Source: Bacilli bacterium (GTDB lineage: Bacteria; Bacillota_I; Bacilli_A; RF39; UBA660). From it: DNA of 21,416 nt. This document shows, in pieces, positions 15,693-21,416 of this stretch (the first letter of the stretch is position 1; each line of letters begins with the position of its first letter). Position numbers and translations under genes: made by a program. The stretch is taken from contig JAAWCI010000052.1 of the NCBI GenBank assembly GCA_022793145.1, forward strand, positions 1 through 21,416, read 5' to 3'. The notes beneath the pieces were generated by a model. It saw nothing but the letters and a program-made list of their open reading frames with translations, had not been told where the DNA came from and searched no databases.

Positions 15693-16304
15693 ATGAAGCA
15701 GTCAAAAGTAGAAGTAATCATAACTCCTATTTATGAAAAATTAAAATCAAAATATCAAATGTTATATGGCGTTGTCATAAAAAAGAATTCTATGGAGGCT
15801 TTTATTTTAGGAGAAATAAAAGAATTGAAAAACAAGCTTACAGTAGAAGATGCTTTATTATTTGCAAGTACATTTTCTTATTTAAATTTTGATTTGGCCT
15901 CTCAAGAACAAAAGTTAAAGCGTGAATTTATTTATTGCCATTTGGTTTATTTATTTCCTAAAAGAATGGTTACGTATTCTTTTCCTTTATTATGCTTAGT
16001 ATGTGATGCAATTACAGAGAAAAATGTTCATCATATATTGTTTTTAAAGTTTTTATCAGATGAAACTTGGATGTTGAAAGTATTGGAACATACATTAATT
16101 ATTGATTATCATTCCTCGTTGGTGAATCAATATAGGATAGATCAAGAAAGAATAAGGAGAGTTTTCCATTTCTTATGTAGAAGAATAGAAGATACTGTGA
16201 AAGAAGTTGATAAAAAAGTAGAATTCGCAGTTTTAAAAAAAGAAGTCTTAAAGAATATAAAATCATATCAATCAGCAGAATTGTATAAAAGGAGTGTGAC
16301 ATAA
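15693..16304 (+). CDS. Unknown 203-residue protein between ruvB and queA
   Basis: I do not recognise this protein. It is soluble-looking and mostly helical, rich in Lys, Glu and Leu, with three cysteines in the middle and one later ([21 protein letters not shown]). It has no signal peptide or obvious motif. It begins five bases after the ruvB stop with no clear Shine-Dalgarno sequence, so it is probably coupled to ruvB. Its stop TAA shares one base with the queA ATG. AGGAG at 16290-16294, inside its last codons, serves queA. Codon use looks like the neighbours. Confidence 0.7.
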   Translation: MKQSKVEVIITPIYEKLKSKYQMLYGVVIKKNSMEAFILGEIKELKNKLTVEDALLFASTFSYLNFDLASQEQKLKREFIYCHLVYLFPKRMVTYSFPLLCLVCDAITEKNVHHILFLKFLSDETWMLKVLEHTLIIDYHSSLVNQYRIDQERIRRVFHFLCRRIEDTVKEVDKKVEFAVLKKEVLKNIKSYQSAELYKRSVT

Positions 16305-17329
16305 TGAGAACAGAGGATTTTGACTATGAATTGCCAGAGCATTTAATCGCCCAAACCCCTCTTCAAAAAAGAGATGCTTCCAAGTTACTTGTCTTAGATA
16401 AAGAAACAGGAGAGATAGAACACCATGTTTTTACAGACATTGTAGAGTATTTAAATGAAGGTGATGTATTAGTAGTAAATGATACAAAAGTGATTCCTGC
16501 TCGTCTTTATGGAGAAAAATTTGTAACACATGCTATAATTGAATTATTAATGTTAAAAGATACAGGAAACGATATTTGGGAATGCTTAGCCAAACCAGCC
16601 AAAAGAGTAAAAAAAGGGACTGTTATTTCTTTTGGTGGTGGAAAAATAATAGCAGAATGTGTAGAAGAAAGAGAAGAAGGAATTCGTCTTATGAAGTTCT
16701 TTTACCAGGGCATTTTCTATGAAATACTAGATGAGTTAGGAGAAATGCCACTCCCTCCATACATTCATGAAAAATTAGAAGAAAAAGATCGTTATCAAAC
16801 TGTATATGCAAAAAATTTAGGAAGTGCAGCAGCTCCAACTGCAGGACTTCATTTTACAGAAGATTTATTGCAAAGGATAAAAGACAAAGGGGTTATTGTA
16901 GTGCCTATTACGTTACATGTAGGACTTGGAACTTTTAGACCAGTTAGCGTAGAAGATGTTAAGTCTCATAAAATGCATAGTGAATTCTATGAAATGAGTA
17001 AAGAAACTGCGAATATTCTTACAAAAGCAAAACAAGAAAAAAGACCTATTATTGGTGTAGGGACTACTACGACTAGAACTTTAGAATCAATTATGTCACT
17101 TTATAATGAATTTAAAGAATGTAGTGGGTGGACAGATATTTTTATTTATCCTGGATATCAGTTTAAAGCAATTGATCATTTAATTACGAATTTTCATCTC
17201 CCAAAATCTACTTTGGTAATGTTAGTAAGCGCTTTAGCTGGAAAAGAACATATATTAAATGCCTATAAGGAAGCTATAGAAAAAGATTACCGATTTTTTT
17301 CTTTCGGAGACAGCATGTTTATTAAATAG
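16304..17329 (+). CDS. queA: tRNA preQ1(34) S-adenosylmethionine ribosyltransferase-isomerase
   Basis: A 341-residue protein of usual length. Typical motifs are the start [20 protein letters not shown], then [75 protein letters not shown], and near the end [19 protein letters not shown]. It transfers ribose from SAM to preQ1 in tRNA, making epoxyqueuosine at wobble position 34. The usual partner tgt is not seen nearby. It sits in the ruvAB operon, a common Bacillota arrangement. Confidence 0.97.
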   Translation: MRTEDFDYELPEHLIAQTPLQKRDASKLLVLDKETGEIEHHVFTDIVEYLNEGDVLVVNDTKVIPARLYGEKFVTHAIIELLMLKDTGNDIWECLAKPAKRVKKGTVISFGGGKIIAECVEEREEGIRLMKFFYQGIFYEILDELGEMPLPPYIHEKLEEKDRYQTVYAKNLGSAAAPTAGLHFTEDLLQRIKDKGVIVVPITLHVGLGTFRPVSVEDVKSHKMHSEFYEMSKETANILTKAKQEKRPIIGVGTTTTRTLESIMSLYNEFKECSGWTDIFIYPGYQFKAIDHLITNFHLPKSTLVMLVSALAGKEHILNAYKEAIEKDYRFFSFGDSMFIK

Positions 17330-17337
17330 GTGATTTT

Positions 17338-18297
17338 GTGTTAGAAAAAATTGTAGAAACTTATTTAAGCAGTAATTCTTCATCATTAAAAGAATTAAAA
17401 TTAATAGAAGATTTTGCCTTTATTTTTGTAAATAATCGCTATAATTTAAATATTGATTTTTATCCTTTTAAAGATTATATTATTAAGTCAGATACACTAA
17501 ATTATGTTCATAATTTTTTAGCCTCTATTGACGCAAAATATGCGCTAGAATTTGATTATGCATTGGATCACAATAAAATTATTTTTGAAAAAACGAAAAA
17601 GAAGAAAGAAACATATAAATACGGAGTAACAGCTTCTTATACTTTGAAAGATAGCTTTGATCTTATTCATGTGTTTTTCCAATATTGGATGAATAAAAAT
17701 GGGGTATTAAAAAAAGAAAACGATTATTTTTTTGATACATTGATTTTTTTAATAGAATTTTTATTTCAAGATTATTTAGAAAGTTTAAAATATAAAAATA
17801 AAGAACCTTATTATCAGAAGATGAACAACTTTATTTCTGTAAATGTTTTTACAGTTCATATGATTATGGAGTTAAAATTGATTGAACTTTATCAGAAAAA
17901 ACATTCTTTAAATTTAGATAGTTTTATTTCGGAATTGAAAATTCATAATATTTCAAATGAGGAAATGCTTCCAAAGAATTGTCAAATTATGATGGATGAT
18001 ATCCTGTCAATTGGTAGTTTATCACTTCCTTTTCATAAAAAGTATTTATATAGTATTTTATTAGCTAGTTATATGCATGGACAGATTTTAAAAGAGCCTA
18101 AATTAATTCATTCTTTTTGTTATTTAATTGATCATCCTGAAAATATTAAAATTGAGGAGTTTCTAAAAGCAATTGGAATAACAGTTCGGATGAAAGAAGG
18201 AAAAATTATTTTGAGTAAAGTGGGGTACCAAAAATTAAAGAAACATTTTTTAGCAGAATTAGAGGATTGTTTCATTAGAGCAAATATAGATTTTTAA
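17338..18297 (+). CDS. Unknown 319-residue protein between queA and miaA
   Basis: I do not recognise this protein. It starts with GTG 17338, supported by TAGGTGAT at 17327-17334, which overlaps the queA stop. It is strongly helical and rich in Phe, Tyr, Leu and Lys, with no signal peptide. Hydrophobic runs such as FFDTLIFLIEFLFQDYLESL look like buried helices rather than membrane spans. The last 55 residues (IKIEEFLKAIGITVRMKEGK onwards) could form a small separate domain. The tight position in the operon suggests a cytoplasmic partner of RNA- or DNA-handling genes, but this is inference only. Confidence 0.7.
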   Translation: MLEKIVETYLSSNSSSLKELKLIEDFAFIFVNNRYNLNIDFYPFKDYIIKSDTLNYVHNFLASIDAKYALEFDYALDHNKIIFEKTKKKKETYKYGVTASYTLKDSFDLIHVFFQYWMNKNGVLKKENDYFFDTLIFLIEFLFQDYLESLKYKNKEPYYQKMNNFISVNVFTVHMIMELKLIELYQKKHSLNLDSFISELKIHNISNEEMLPKNCQIMMDDILSIGSLSLPFHKKYLYSILLASYMHGQILKEPKLIHSFCYLIDHPENIKIEEFLKAIGITVRMKEGKIILSKVGYQKLKKHFLAELEDCFIRANIDF

Positions 18298-18307
18298 GAG
18301 GTGTAAA

Positions 18308-19180
18308 ATGGTAATTGTAATTGTAGGTCCAACAGCAGTGGGAAAAACGAAAATGAGTGTTGAACTTGCGAAAATATTAAATGGGGAAATCATTAATGCA
18401 GATAGTACCCAAGTTTATAAAGGATTAGATATTGCAACAGCAAAAATAAAAGAAGCAGAAAAAGAAAATATTCCACATCATTTATTTGATTTTAAAGAAA
18501 TTATAGAAGATTATACTGTTTATGATTATCAAAAGGATTGTAGACGTAAAATTGATGAAATTTTAAAAAAGGGAAAGACACCTATTTTGGTAGGAGGAAC
18601 AGGTTTATATATTAAAGCGGTACTTTATGATTATCAGTTTGTAGATGGTACATGTAATGATCAATATGAAGACACAGAAACCTCTATATTGTTTTCAAAA
18701 TTGTTAGAAATAGACCCAAATACAGAGATTCATCCAAATAATCGTAAAAGAATTATTAGAGCGATTAATTCTTTTAAAGAAACAGGAGAAATTCCAAGTT
18801 CAAAGGAGAAAACAGAAAGATTACTATATCCATGTAAATTTATTGGGTTAACTTGTGATAGAGAGCTGTTATATGAAAGAATCAATCAAAGAACGGATAT
18901 GATGTTTGAAGAAGGGTTATTAGAAGAAGCCAAACAAATTTTTGATTCAAATATCAGGAGTAAGGCCGTTTTAACGCCAATTGGTTATAAAGAATTATTT
19001 TCTTATTTTGAAGGAACTTGTTCTTTAGAAGAAGCCAAAGAAACAATTAAACAAAATTGTAGAAAATATGCAAAAAGGCAATATACTTGGTTTAATCATC
19101 AAGTTTCAGTGGAATGGTTTTCAGTAAATTTTGAAGATTTTGAAAGAACGATACAAGAGGTTTTATCATCTCTATCTTAG
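18308..19180 (+). CDS. miaA: tRNA dimethylallyltransferase
   Basis: A 290-residue protein. The P-loop GPTAVGKT is at residues 7-14, followed by INADSTQVYKGLDIATAK, IPHHLFDF, the PILVGGTGLYIKAVL motif, NNRKRIIRAI, and near the end LTPIGYKELF and QNCRKYAKRQYTWF. The enzyme attaches a dimethylallyl group to A37 of tRNAs that read U-starting codons. GAGGTG lies just before the ATG, 10 bases after the previous stop. It is the last gene of the ruvAB-queA unit; I see no hairpin terminator before the next promoter. Confidence 0.96.
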   Translation: MVIVIVGPTAVGKTKMSVELAKILNGEIINADSTQVYKGLDIATAKIKEAEKENIPHHLFDFKEIIEDYTVYDYQKDCRRKIDEILKKGKTPILVGGTGLYIKAVLYDYQFVDGTCNDQYEDTETSILFSKLLEIDPNTEIHPNNRKRIIRAINSFKETGEIPSSKEKTERLLYPCKFIGLTCDRELLYERINQRTDMMFEEGLLEEAKQIFDSNIRSKAVLTPIGYKELFSYFEGTCSLEEAKETIKQNCRKYAKRQYTWFNHQVSVEWFSVNFEDFERTIQEVLSSLS

Positions 19181-19184
19181 ACCA

Positions 19185-19213
19185 TTGACTAAATTCTATA
19201 TTTTTGATATATC
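19185..19213 (+). promoter_or_regulatory. Promoter of pilin-like gene 1
   Basis: The -35 TTGACT (19185-19190), a 17-base spacer and the -10 TATATC (19208-19213) with extended TGA. A second TATAAT follows at 19214 but is badly spaced. The arrangement resembles that before pilin-like gene 4. Confidence 0.55.
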
Positions 19214-19237
19214 TATAATAGAAGGAAGATTGGTAAG

Positions 19238-19693
19238 ATGAAAAGAAATGGCTTTACATTAGTAGAATTATTAGCAGTAATTGTTATTTTAGGACTATTA
19301 GCTTTAATTGTTACTCCAATAGTATTTAATCTTTTAGATAAAAATAGAGGTAAAGCTAGAACAGAAACCGCCAATCGAGTATTAGATGCCGCAAAATATT
19401 TTTATGCAACTTCTATGATAGATAATGATGTTGTATTTCCATCAGAAGGCCTTGAATTTATTTGTAATAAAATTGTTTGTGAAGCAACAATTGGTACTAT
19501 AGTAAGAGAAGATGGAATTGCAAAATTATCAGAAGAAAAGCCAATTGTATATCAATTAACTTTTTCTGGAACTGTTCCTAGTAGTGGAAGTGTAATAATA
19601 TATGATGATGGTTCAGTAGCACCAAAAAATTTAGCAATAGATTCTCATCTATGTGTTTATGAAGAAAAAATAAAAGTATTTACGTCCTGTTAA
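19238..19693 (+). CDS. Type IV pilin-like protein 1
   Basis: A 151-residue protein with a class III prepilin leader: MKRNG then FTLVELLAVIVILGLLALI. Cleavage is expected after Gly5, with Phe at +1 and Glu at +5, and the hydrophobic helix about 5-35 would pack in the pilus core. The head domain has a CX4C pair (CNKIVC), an FSGTVPSSGS motif followed by a strand ending in DDGSV, and two more cysteines at the end (LCVYEEKIKVFTSC). Such proteins form pili or pseudopili for adhesion, motility or DNA uptake; which applies is unknown. It is the most divergent member of the tandem family that follows. AAGGAAG (19222-19228) supports the start. Confidence 0.82.
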   Translation: MKRNGFTLVELLAVIVILGLLALIVTPIVFNLLDKNRGKARTETANRVLDAAKYFYATSMIDNDVVFPSEGLEFICNKIVCEATIGTIVREDGIAKLSEEKPIVYQLTFSGTVPSSGSVIIYDDGSVAPKNLAIDSHLCVYEEKIKVFTSC

Positions 19694-19703
19694 ATACTTT
19701 TTT
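19672..19703 (+). terminator. Terminator of pilin-like gene 1
   Basis: AAAAGTATTTA (19672-19682) pairs perfectly with TAAATACTTTT (19691-19701) across an 8-base loop, with a T-run to 19703. The left arm lies in the coding sequence and the stop codon at the base of the right arm. Confidence 0.85.
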
Positions 19704-19823
19704 AATATAAATTTGTCAAATAATGGCAATAATAGAAATATGAAAAGAATGTTGTTTTTTAAGGAAAAAGATAGAAATTAAATTAAAAAGGCTATTGATT
19801 TTGTCAAAAAAGAACAATTTTTG

Positions 19824-19852
19824 TTGATTAAAATAAAAATAATTGTTATACT
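19824..19852 (+). promoter_or_regulatory. Promoter of pilin-like gene 2
   Basis: The -35 TTGATT (19824-19829), a 17-base spacer and the -10 TATACT (19847-19852) with extended TGT. Exactly 28 bases separate the -10 from the start codon, the same as for genes 3 and 4. A palindrome AACAA-TTT-TTGTT (19813-19825) touches the -35; it is not preserved in the gene 3 copy. Confidence 0.7.
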
Positions 19853-19880
19853 AATAATGTAACATAGAGGAGGGAAAAGA

Positions 19881-20351
19881 ATGAAAAATAATAAGAAAGG
19901 TTTTACTTTAATTGAACTATTGGCAGTTATCGTAATTTTAGCTATTATTGCATTAATTGCAACACCAATAATTTTACAAATTATTACAAAAGCTAGAAGA
20001 TCAGCATCAATAGATAGTTTATATGGAGTAATGGCAGCGACAAAATCTACATATATGGAAACATTATTGGATACTAAACAAATGGAACTTCCAGCATATA
20101 TTGAATGTAATGGAACAGACTGTCAAATATATCATGCAACTCCAAAGCCTGATGCAACTAACCCAACAACTTATGAAAAGGGTGACGCTCAGACTGCAGC
20201 AACTACTGTAAAGTTTAGTGGTTCAATTCCAACTGGAGATCTTATTATAGATAAAGAAGGAAGATTTTTACCTACTGAAACTGGTAAAGTCATAAAAGTA
20301 AACGGATTTGATTGTTCTATTAAAGCAAATGATACAGTAGAATGTAAATAA
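19881..20351 (+). CDS. Type IV pilin-like protein 2
   Basis: A 156-residue protein. The leader MKNNKKG precedes FTLIELLAVIVILAIIALIA, with predicted cleavage after Gly7 and Glu at +5. The helix runs to about residue 40, followed by SLYGVMAATKSTYME. The head has the CX4C pair CNGTDC, a low-complexity stretch rich in Pro, Thr and Ala (ATPKPDATNPTTYEKGDAQT), FSGSIPTGDLIIDKEGRF, and a C-terminal cysteine pair in NGFDCSIKANDTVECK. The four cysteines probably form two disulfides outside the cell (inference). A GAGGAGGG site lies before the ATG. It is nearly identical to gene 3 at both ends; the centre differs. Confidence 0.88.
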   Translation: MKNNKKGFTLIELLAVIVILAIIALIATPIILQIITKARRSASIDSLYGVMAATKSTYMETLLDTKQMELPAYIECNGTDCQIYHATPKPDATNPTTYEKGDAQTAATTVKFSGSIPTGDLIIDKEGRFLPTETGKVIKVNGFDCSIKANDTVECK

Positions 20352-20371
20352 GAAACGAAAGTTTCTTTTTT
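20350..20371 (+). terminator. Terminator of pilin-like gene 2
   Basis: AAGAAAC, tetraloop GAAA, GTTTCTT and a T-run. The same hairpin follows gene 3. The C-GAAA-G loop is of the stable GNRA type. Confidence 0.85.
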
Positions 20372-20415
20372 CTTTCATCATTTTACATAATTTTGTCAAA
20401 AAAAGATGATTTTTG

Positions 20416-20444
20416 TTGATTAAAATAAAAATTATTGTTATACT
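20416..20444 (+). promoter_or_regulatory. Promoter of pilin-like gene 3
   Basis: The -35 TTGATT (20416-20421), a 17-base spacer and the -10 TATACT (20439-20444) with extended TGT, essentially a copy of the gene 2 promoter. Confidence 0.7.
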
Positions 20445-20471
20445 AATAATGTAACATAGAGGAGGGAAAAA

Positions 20472-20900
20472 ATGAGGAATAATAAGAAAGGTTTTACTTT
20501 AATTGAACTATTAGCAGTTATCGTAATTTTGGCAATCATTGCATTAATTGCAACACCAATAATTTTACAAATTATTACAAAAGCTAGAAAATCTGCATCA
20601 GTAGATAGTTTATATGGAGTAATGGCAGCAGCTAAATCAACATATATGGAAACATTATTAGATTCTGAACAAATAGAATTACCAATGACAGTAAATTGCG
20701 ATGGTACTAAATGTGAATATACTGATAGTAAGACTCCAACTCCAAAAACAGATACTGTAAAATTTAGTGGTTCAATTCCAACAGGAACATTTACAGTAGA
20801 TAAAGAAGGAAAAATTGTGCCTACTGCAGAAAATACGTTCATAAAAGTAAATGGATTTGATTGTTCTATTAAAGCAAATGATACAGTAGAATGTAAATAA
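20472..20900 (+). CDS. Type IV pilin-like protein 3
   Basis: A 142-residue protein, close paralogue of gene 2. The leader MRNNKKG precedes FTLIELLAVIVILAIIALIA. Residues 1-68 differ at only a handful of positions from protein 2, and the last 19 residues (IKVNGFDCSIKANDTVECK) are identical. The centre holds the CX4C pair CDGTKC, then EYTDSKTPTPKTDT, then FSGSIPTGTFTVDKEGK; it is about 14 residues shorter than in protein 2. GAGGAGGG before the ATG gives strong translation. Its own promoter and terminator suggest independent expression, so the copies could be made at different levels or under different conditions. Confidence 0.88.
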   Translation: MRNNKKGFTLIELLAVIVILAIIALIATPIILQIITKARKSASVDSLYGVMAAAKSTYMETLLDSEQIELPMTVNCDGTKCEYTDSKTPTPKTDTVKFSGSIPTGTFTVDKEGKIVPTAENTFIKVNGFDCSIKANDTVECK

Positions 20901-20922
20901 GAAACGAAAGTTTCTTTTTTTT
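20899..20922 (+). terminator. Terminator of pilin-like gene 3
   Basis: AAGAAAC, GAAA loop, GTTTCTT and a T-run, identical in the stem to the gene 2 terminator. It begins at the stop codon. Confidence 0.85.
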
Positions 20923-20952
20923 GACATTTTTTTCTGATTACCTTTTTATTGA

Positions 20953-20981
20953 TTGACTAATTTCTTTAAAGTTGATATACT
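20953..20981 (+). promoter_or_regulatory. Promoter of pilin-like gene 4
   Basis: The -35 TTGACT (20953-20958), a 17-base spacer and the -10 TATACT (20976-20981) with extended TGA. The -10 lies 28 bases before the GTG start, matching genes 2 and 3, although the rest of the sequence differs. Confidence 0.7.
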
Positions 20982-21009
20982 AAACTTGTATAATAGAGGA
21001 GGAATATAA

Positions 21010-21416
21010 GTGGAAGTAAATAAAAAAGGGTTTACCTTAATAGAATTATTAGCAGTTATAGTAATTCTAGCAGTTATTGCATTAATTGCGACCCCAGTAA
21101 TTTTACAAATTATTACAAAAGCTAGAAAAGCTGCAGCAGAAAATAGTGTATACGGAATGATGGAAGCTACAAGATATGCTTATTTTACGGCAATTGTAGA
21201 GGAGAAAAGTTTAACAATGCCAATTACAGTTACTTGTACTACAACTGCATGTATCTATACAGATAGTACAGATACAACAGTAGGAACTGCACAAACTGGT
21301 TCAGTGGACTTTAGTGGTACAAAAATGACTGAGGGAGAAATTAAATTAAACTCTGAAGGCAAATTTGAAGAATCTGAAGATGGCAAGAAACCAAAAGTAA
21401 ATGGCTTTTATTGTAC
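21010..21416 (+). CDS. Type IV pilin-like protein 4 (cut by the window end)
   Basis: An open frame of 135 codons that begins at GTG 21010 and runs off the window without a stop. AGAGGAGG (20995-21002) is well spaced for the GTG. The protein has leader MEVNKKG, then FTLIELLAVIVILAVIALIA, with expected cleavage after Gly7 and Glu at +5. The head has SVYGMMEATRYAYFT, the CX4C pair CTTTAC followed by IYTDSTDTT, an FSGTKMTEGEIKLNSEGKF segment, and KVNGFYC at the edge, matching the first C-terminal cysteine of proteins 2 and 3. It is a clear family member but more diverged. More copies may lie beyond the window. Confidence 0.85.
   Translation, partial: MEVNKKGFTLIELLAVIVILAVIALIATPVILQIITKARKAAAENSVYGMMEATRYAYFTAIVEEKSLTMPITVTCTTTACIYTDSTDTTVGTAQTGSVDFSGTKMTEGEIKLNSEGKFEESEDGKKPKVNGFYC

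Larger units (their letters stand above)
19798..20371 (+). repeat. Tandem pilin unit, copy A (promoter, gene, terminator)
   Basis: Copy A of a direct repeat with 20390-20922. The promoter and leader region is almost identical between copies, as are about the first 200 coding bases and roughly the last 70 coding bases together with the terminator. The part between (about 20093-20210) differs and is longer here. This indicates duplication followed by divergence or replacement of the centre. Confidence 0.85.
20390..20922 (+). repeat. Tandem pilin unit, copy B (promoter, gene, terminator)
   Basis: Second copy of the unit at 19798-20371. The region from ATTTTGTCAAAAAA through the promoter to the GAGGAGGG site is nearly unchanged, and so are the 3' coding end and terminator hairpin. 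The central head-coding part is shorter and different. Confidence 0.85.

Noticed and set aside
20438..20842. Minus-strand open frame opposite pilin-like gene 3
   Set aside because: It mirrors a well-supported pilin gene and its promoter; the pilin leader and terminator explain the sequence.
20989..20994. TATAAT before pilin-like gene 4 as the -10
   Set aside because: It would place the transcript start inside the ribosome binding site; the TTGACT-17-TATACT pair upstream fits better.
1..21416. CRISPR arrays, insertion sequences, tRNA or rRNA genes, T-box leaders or prophage genes
   Set aside because: I saw no regularly spaced repeats, transposase motifs, cloverleaf-like stretches or phage proteins by reading. 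The only repeats of note are the pilin units.

Overview
The window looks like chromosomal housekeeping DNA from a very AT-rich Gram-positive bacterium (Bacillota, probably a Bacilli / Erysipelotrichia / RF39-like lineage; the lineage is an inference). The support is low GC (about 30% by eye), strong GGAGG-type ribosome binding sites, short intergenic gaps, every gene on the + strand, and gene order close to the Bacillus subtilis alaS-yrzL-yrrK-yrzB-yrrL-yrrM-yrrN-yrrO-greA region. TGA is used as a stop and Trp is TGG, so this is code 11, not the Mycoplasma code. Cell-wall enzymes (MltG and a second lysozyme-like protein) show that the cell has peptidoglycan.

Layout. 1-375: 3' end of alaS. 419-975: a CYTH-like gene whose frame is broken, either a mutation or a programmed -1 frameshift. 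1026-5077: operon ireB, ruvX, DUF1292 (yrzB), mltG, trmR and a membrane-anchored lysozyme-like protein, closed by a clear terminator. 5169-7219: two U32-family genes (trhP1/trhP2-like). With trmR they form the likely tRNA 5-methoxyuridine wobble pathway. 7303-9793: single-gene units greA, tig and a small sigma-region-4-like protein. Between the last two lies a compact overlap of promoter, terminator and ribosome binding site. 9859-14057: priA, fmt and two unknown membrane proteins, ended by a terminator. 14120-19180: ruvA, ruvB, unknown, queA, unknown, miaA.

19238-21416: four tandem genes for type IV pilin-like proteins, the last cut by the window edge. Each has its own promoter, and the three complete ones each have a terminator. 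All share the class III prepilin leader, a conserved CX4C pair and an FSG motif. Genes 2 and 3 are near-identical at both ends and in flanking DNA but differ in the middle. No pilus motor, platform or prepilin peptidase gene is in the window.

Themes. The tRNA-related genes (alaS, trmR, trhP1/2, fmt, queA, miaA) and DNA repair/replication genes (ruvX, priA, ruvAB) are core functions. The accessory interest lies in the pilin array, the lysozyme-like protein inserted into the yrrM-yrrN locus, five proteins of unknown role, and several unusual regulatory arrangements. Promoters are strikingly uniform: nearly all have a 17-base spacer and an extended -10 (TGnTATAAT type). No RNA genes, CRISPR arrays or insertion sequences were seen. 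No stretch of more than 300 bases lacks a gene.
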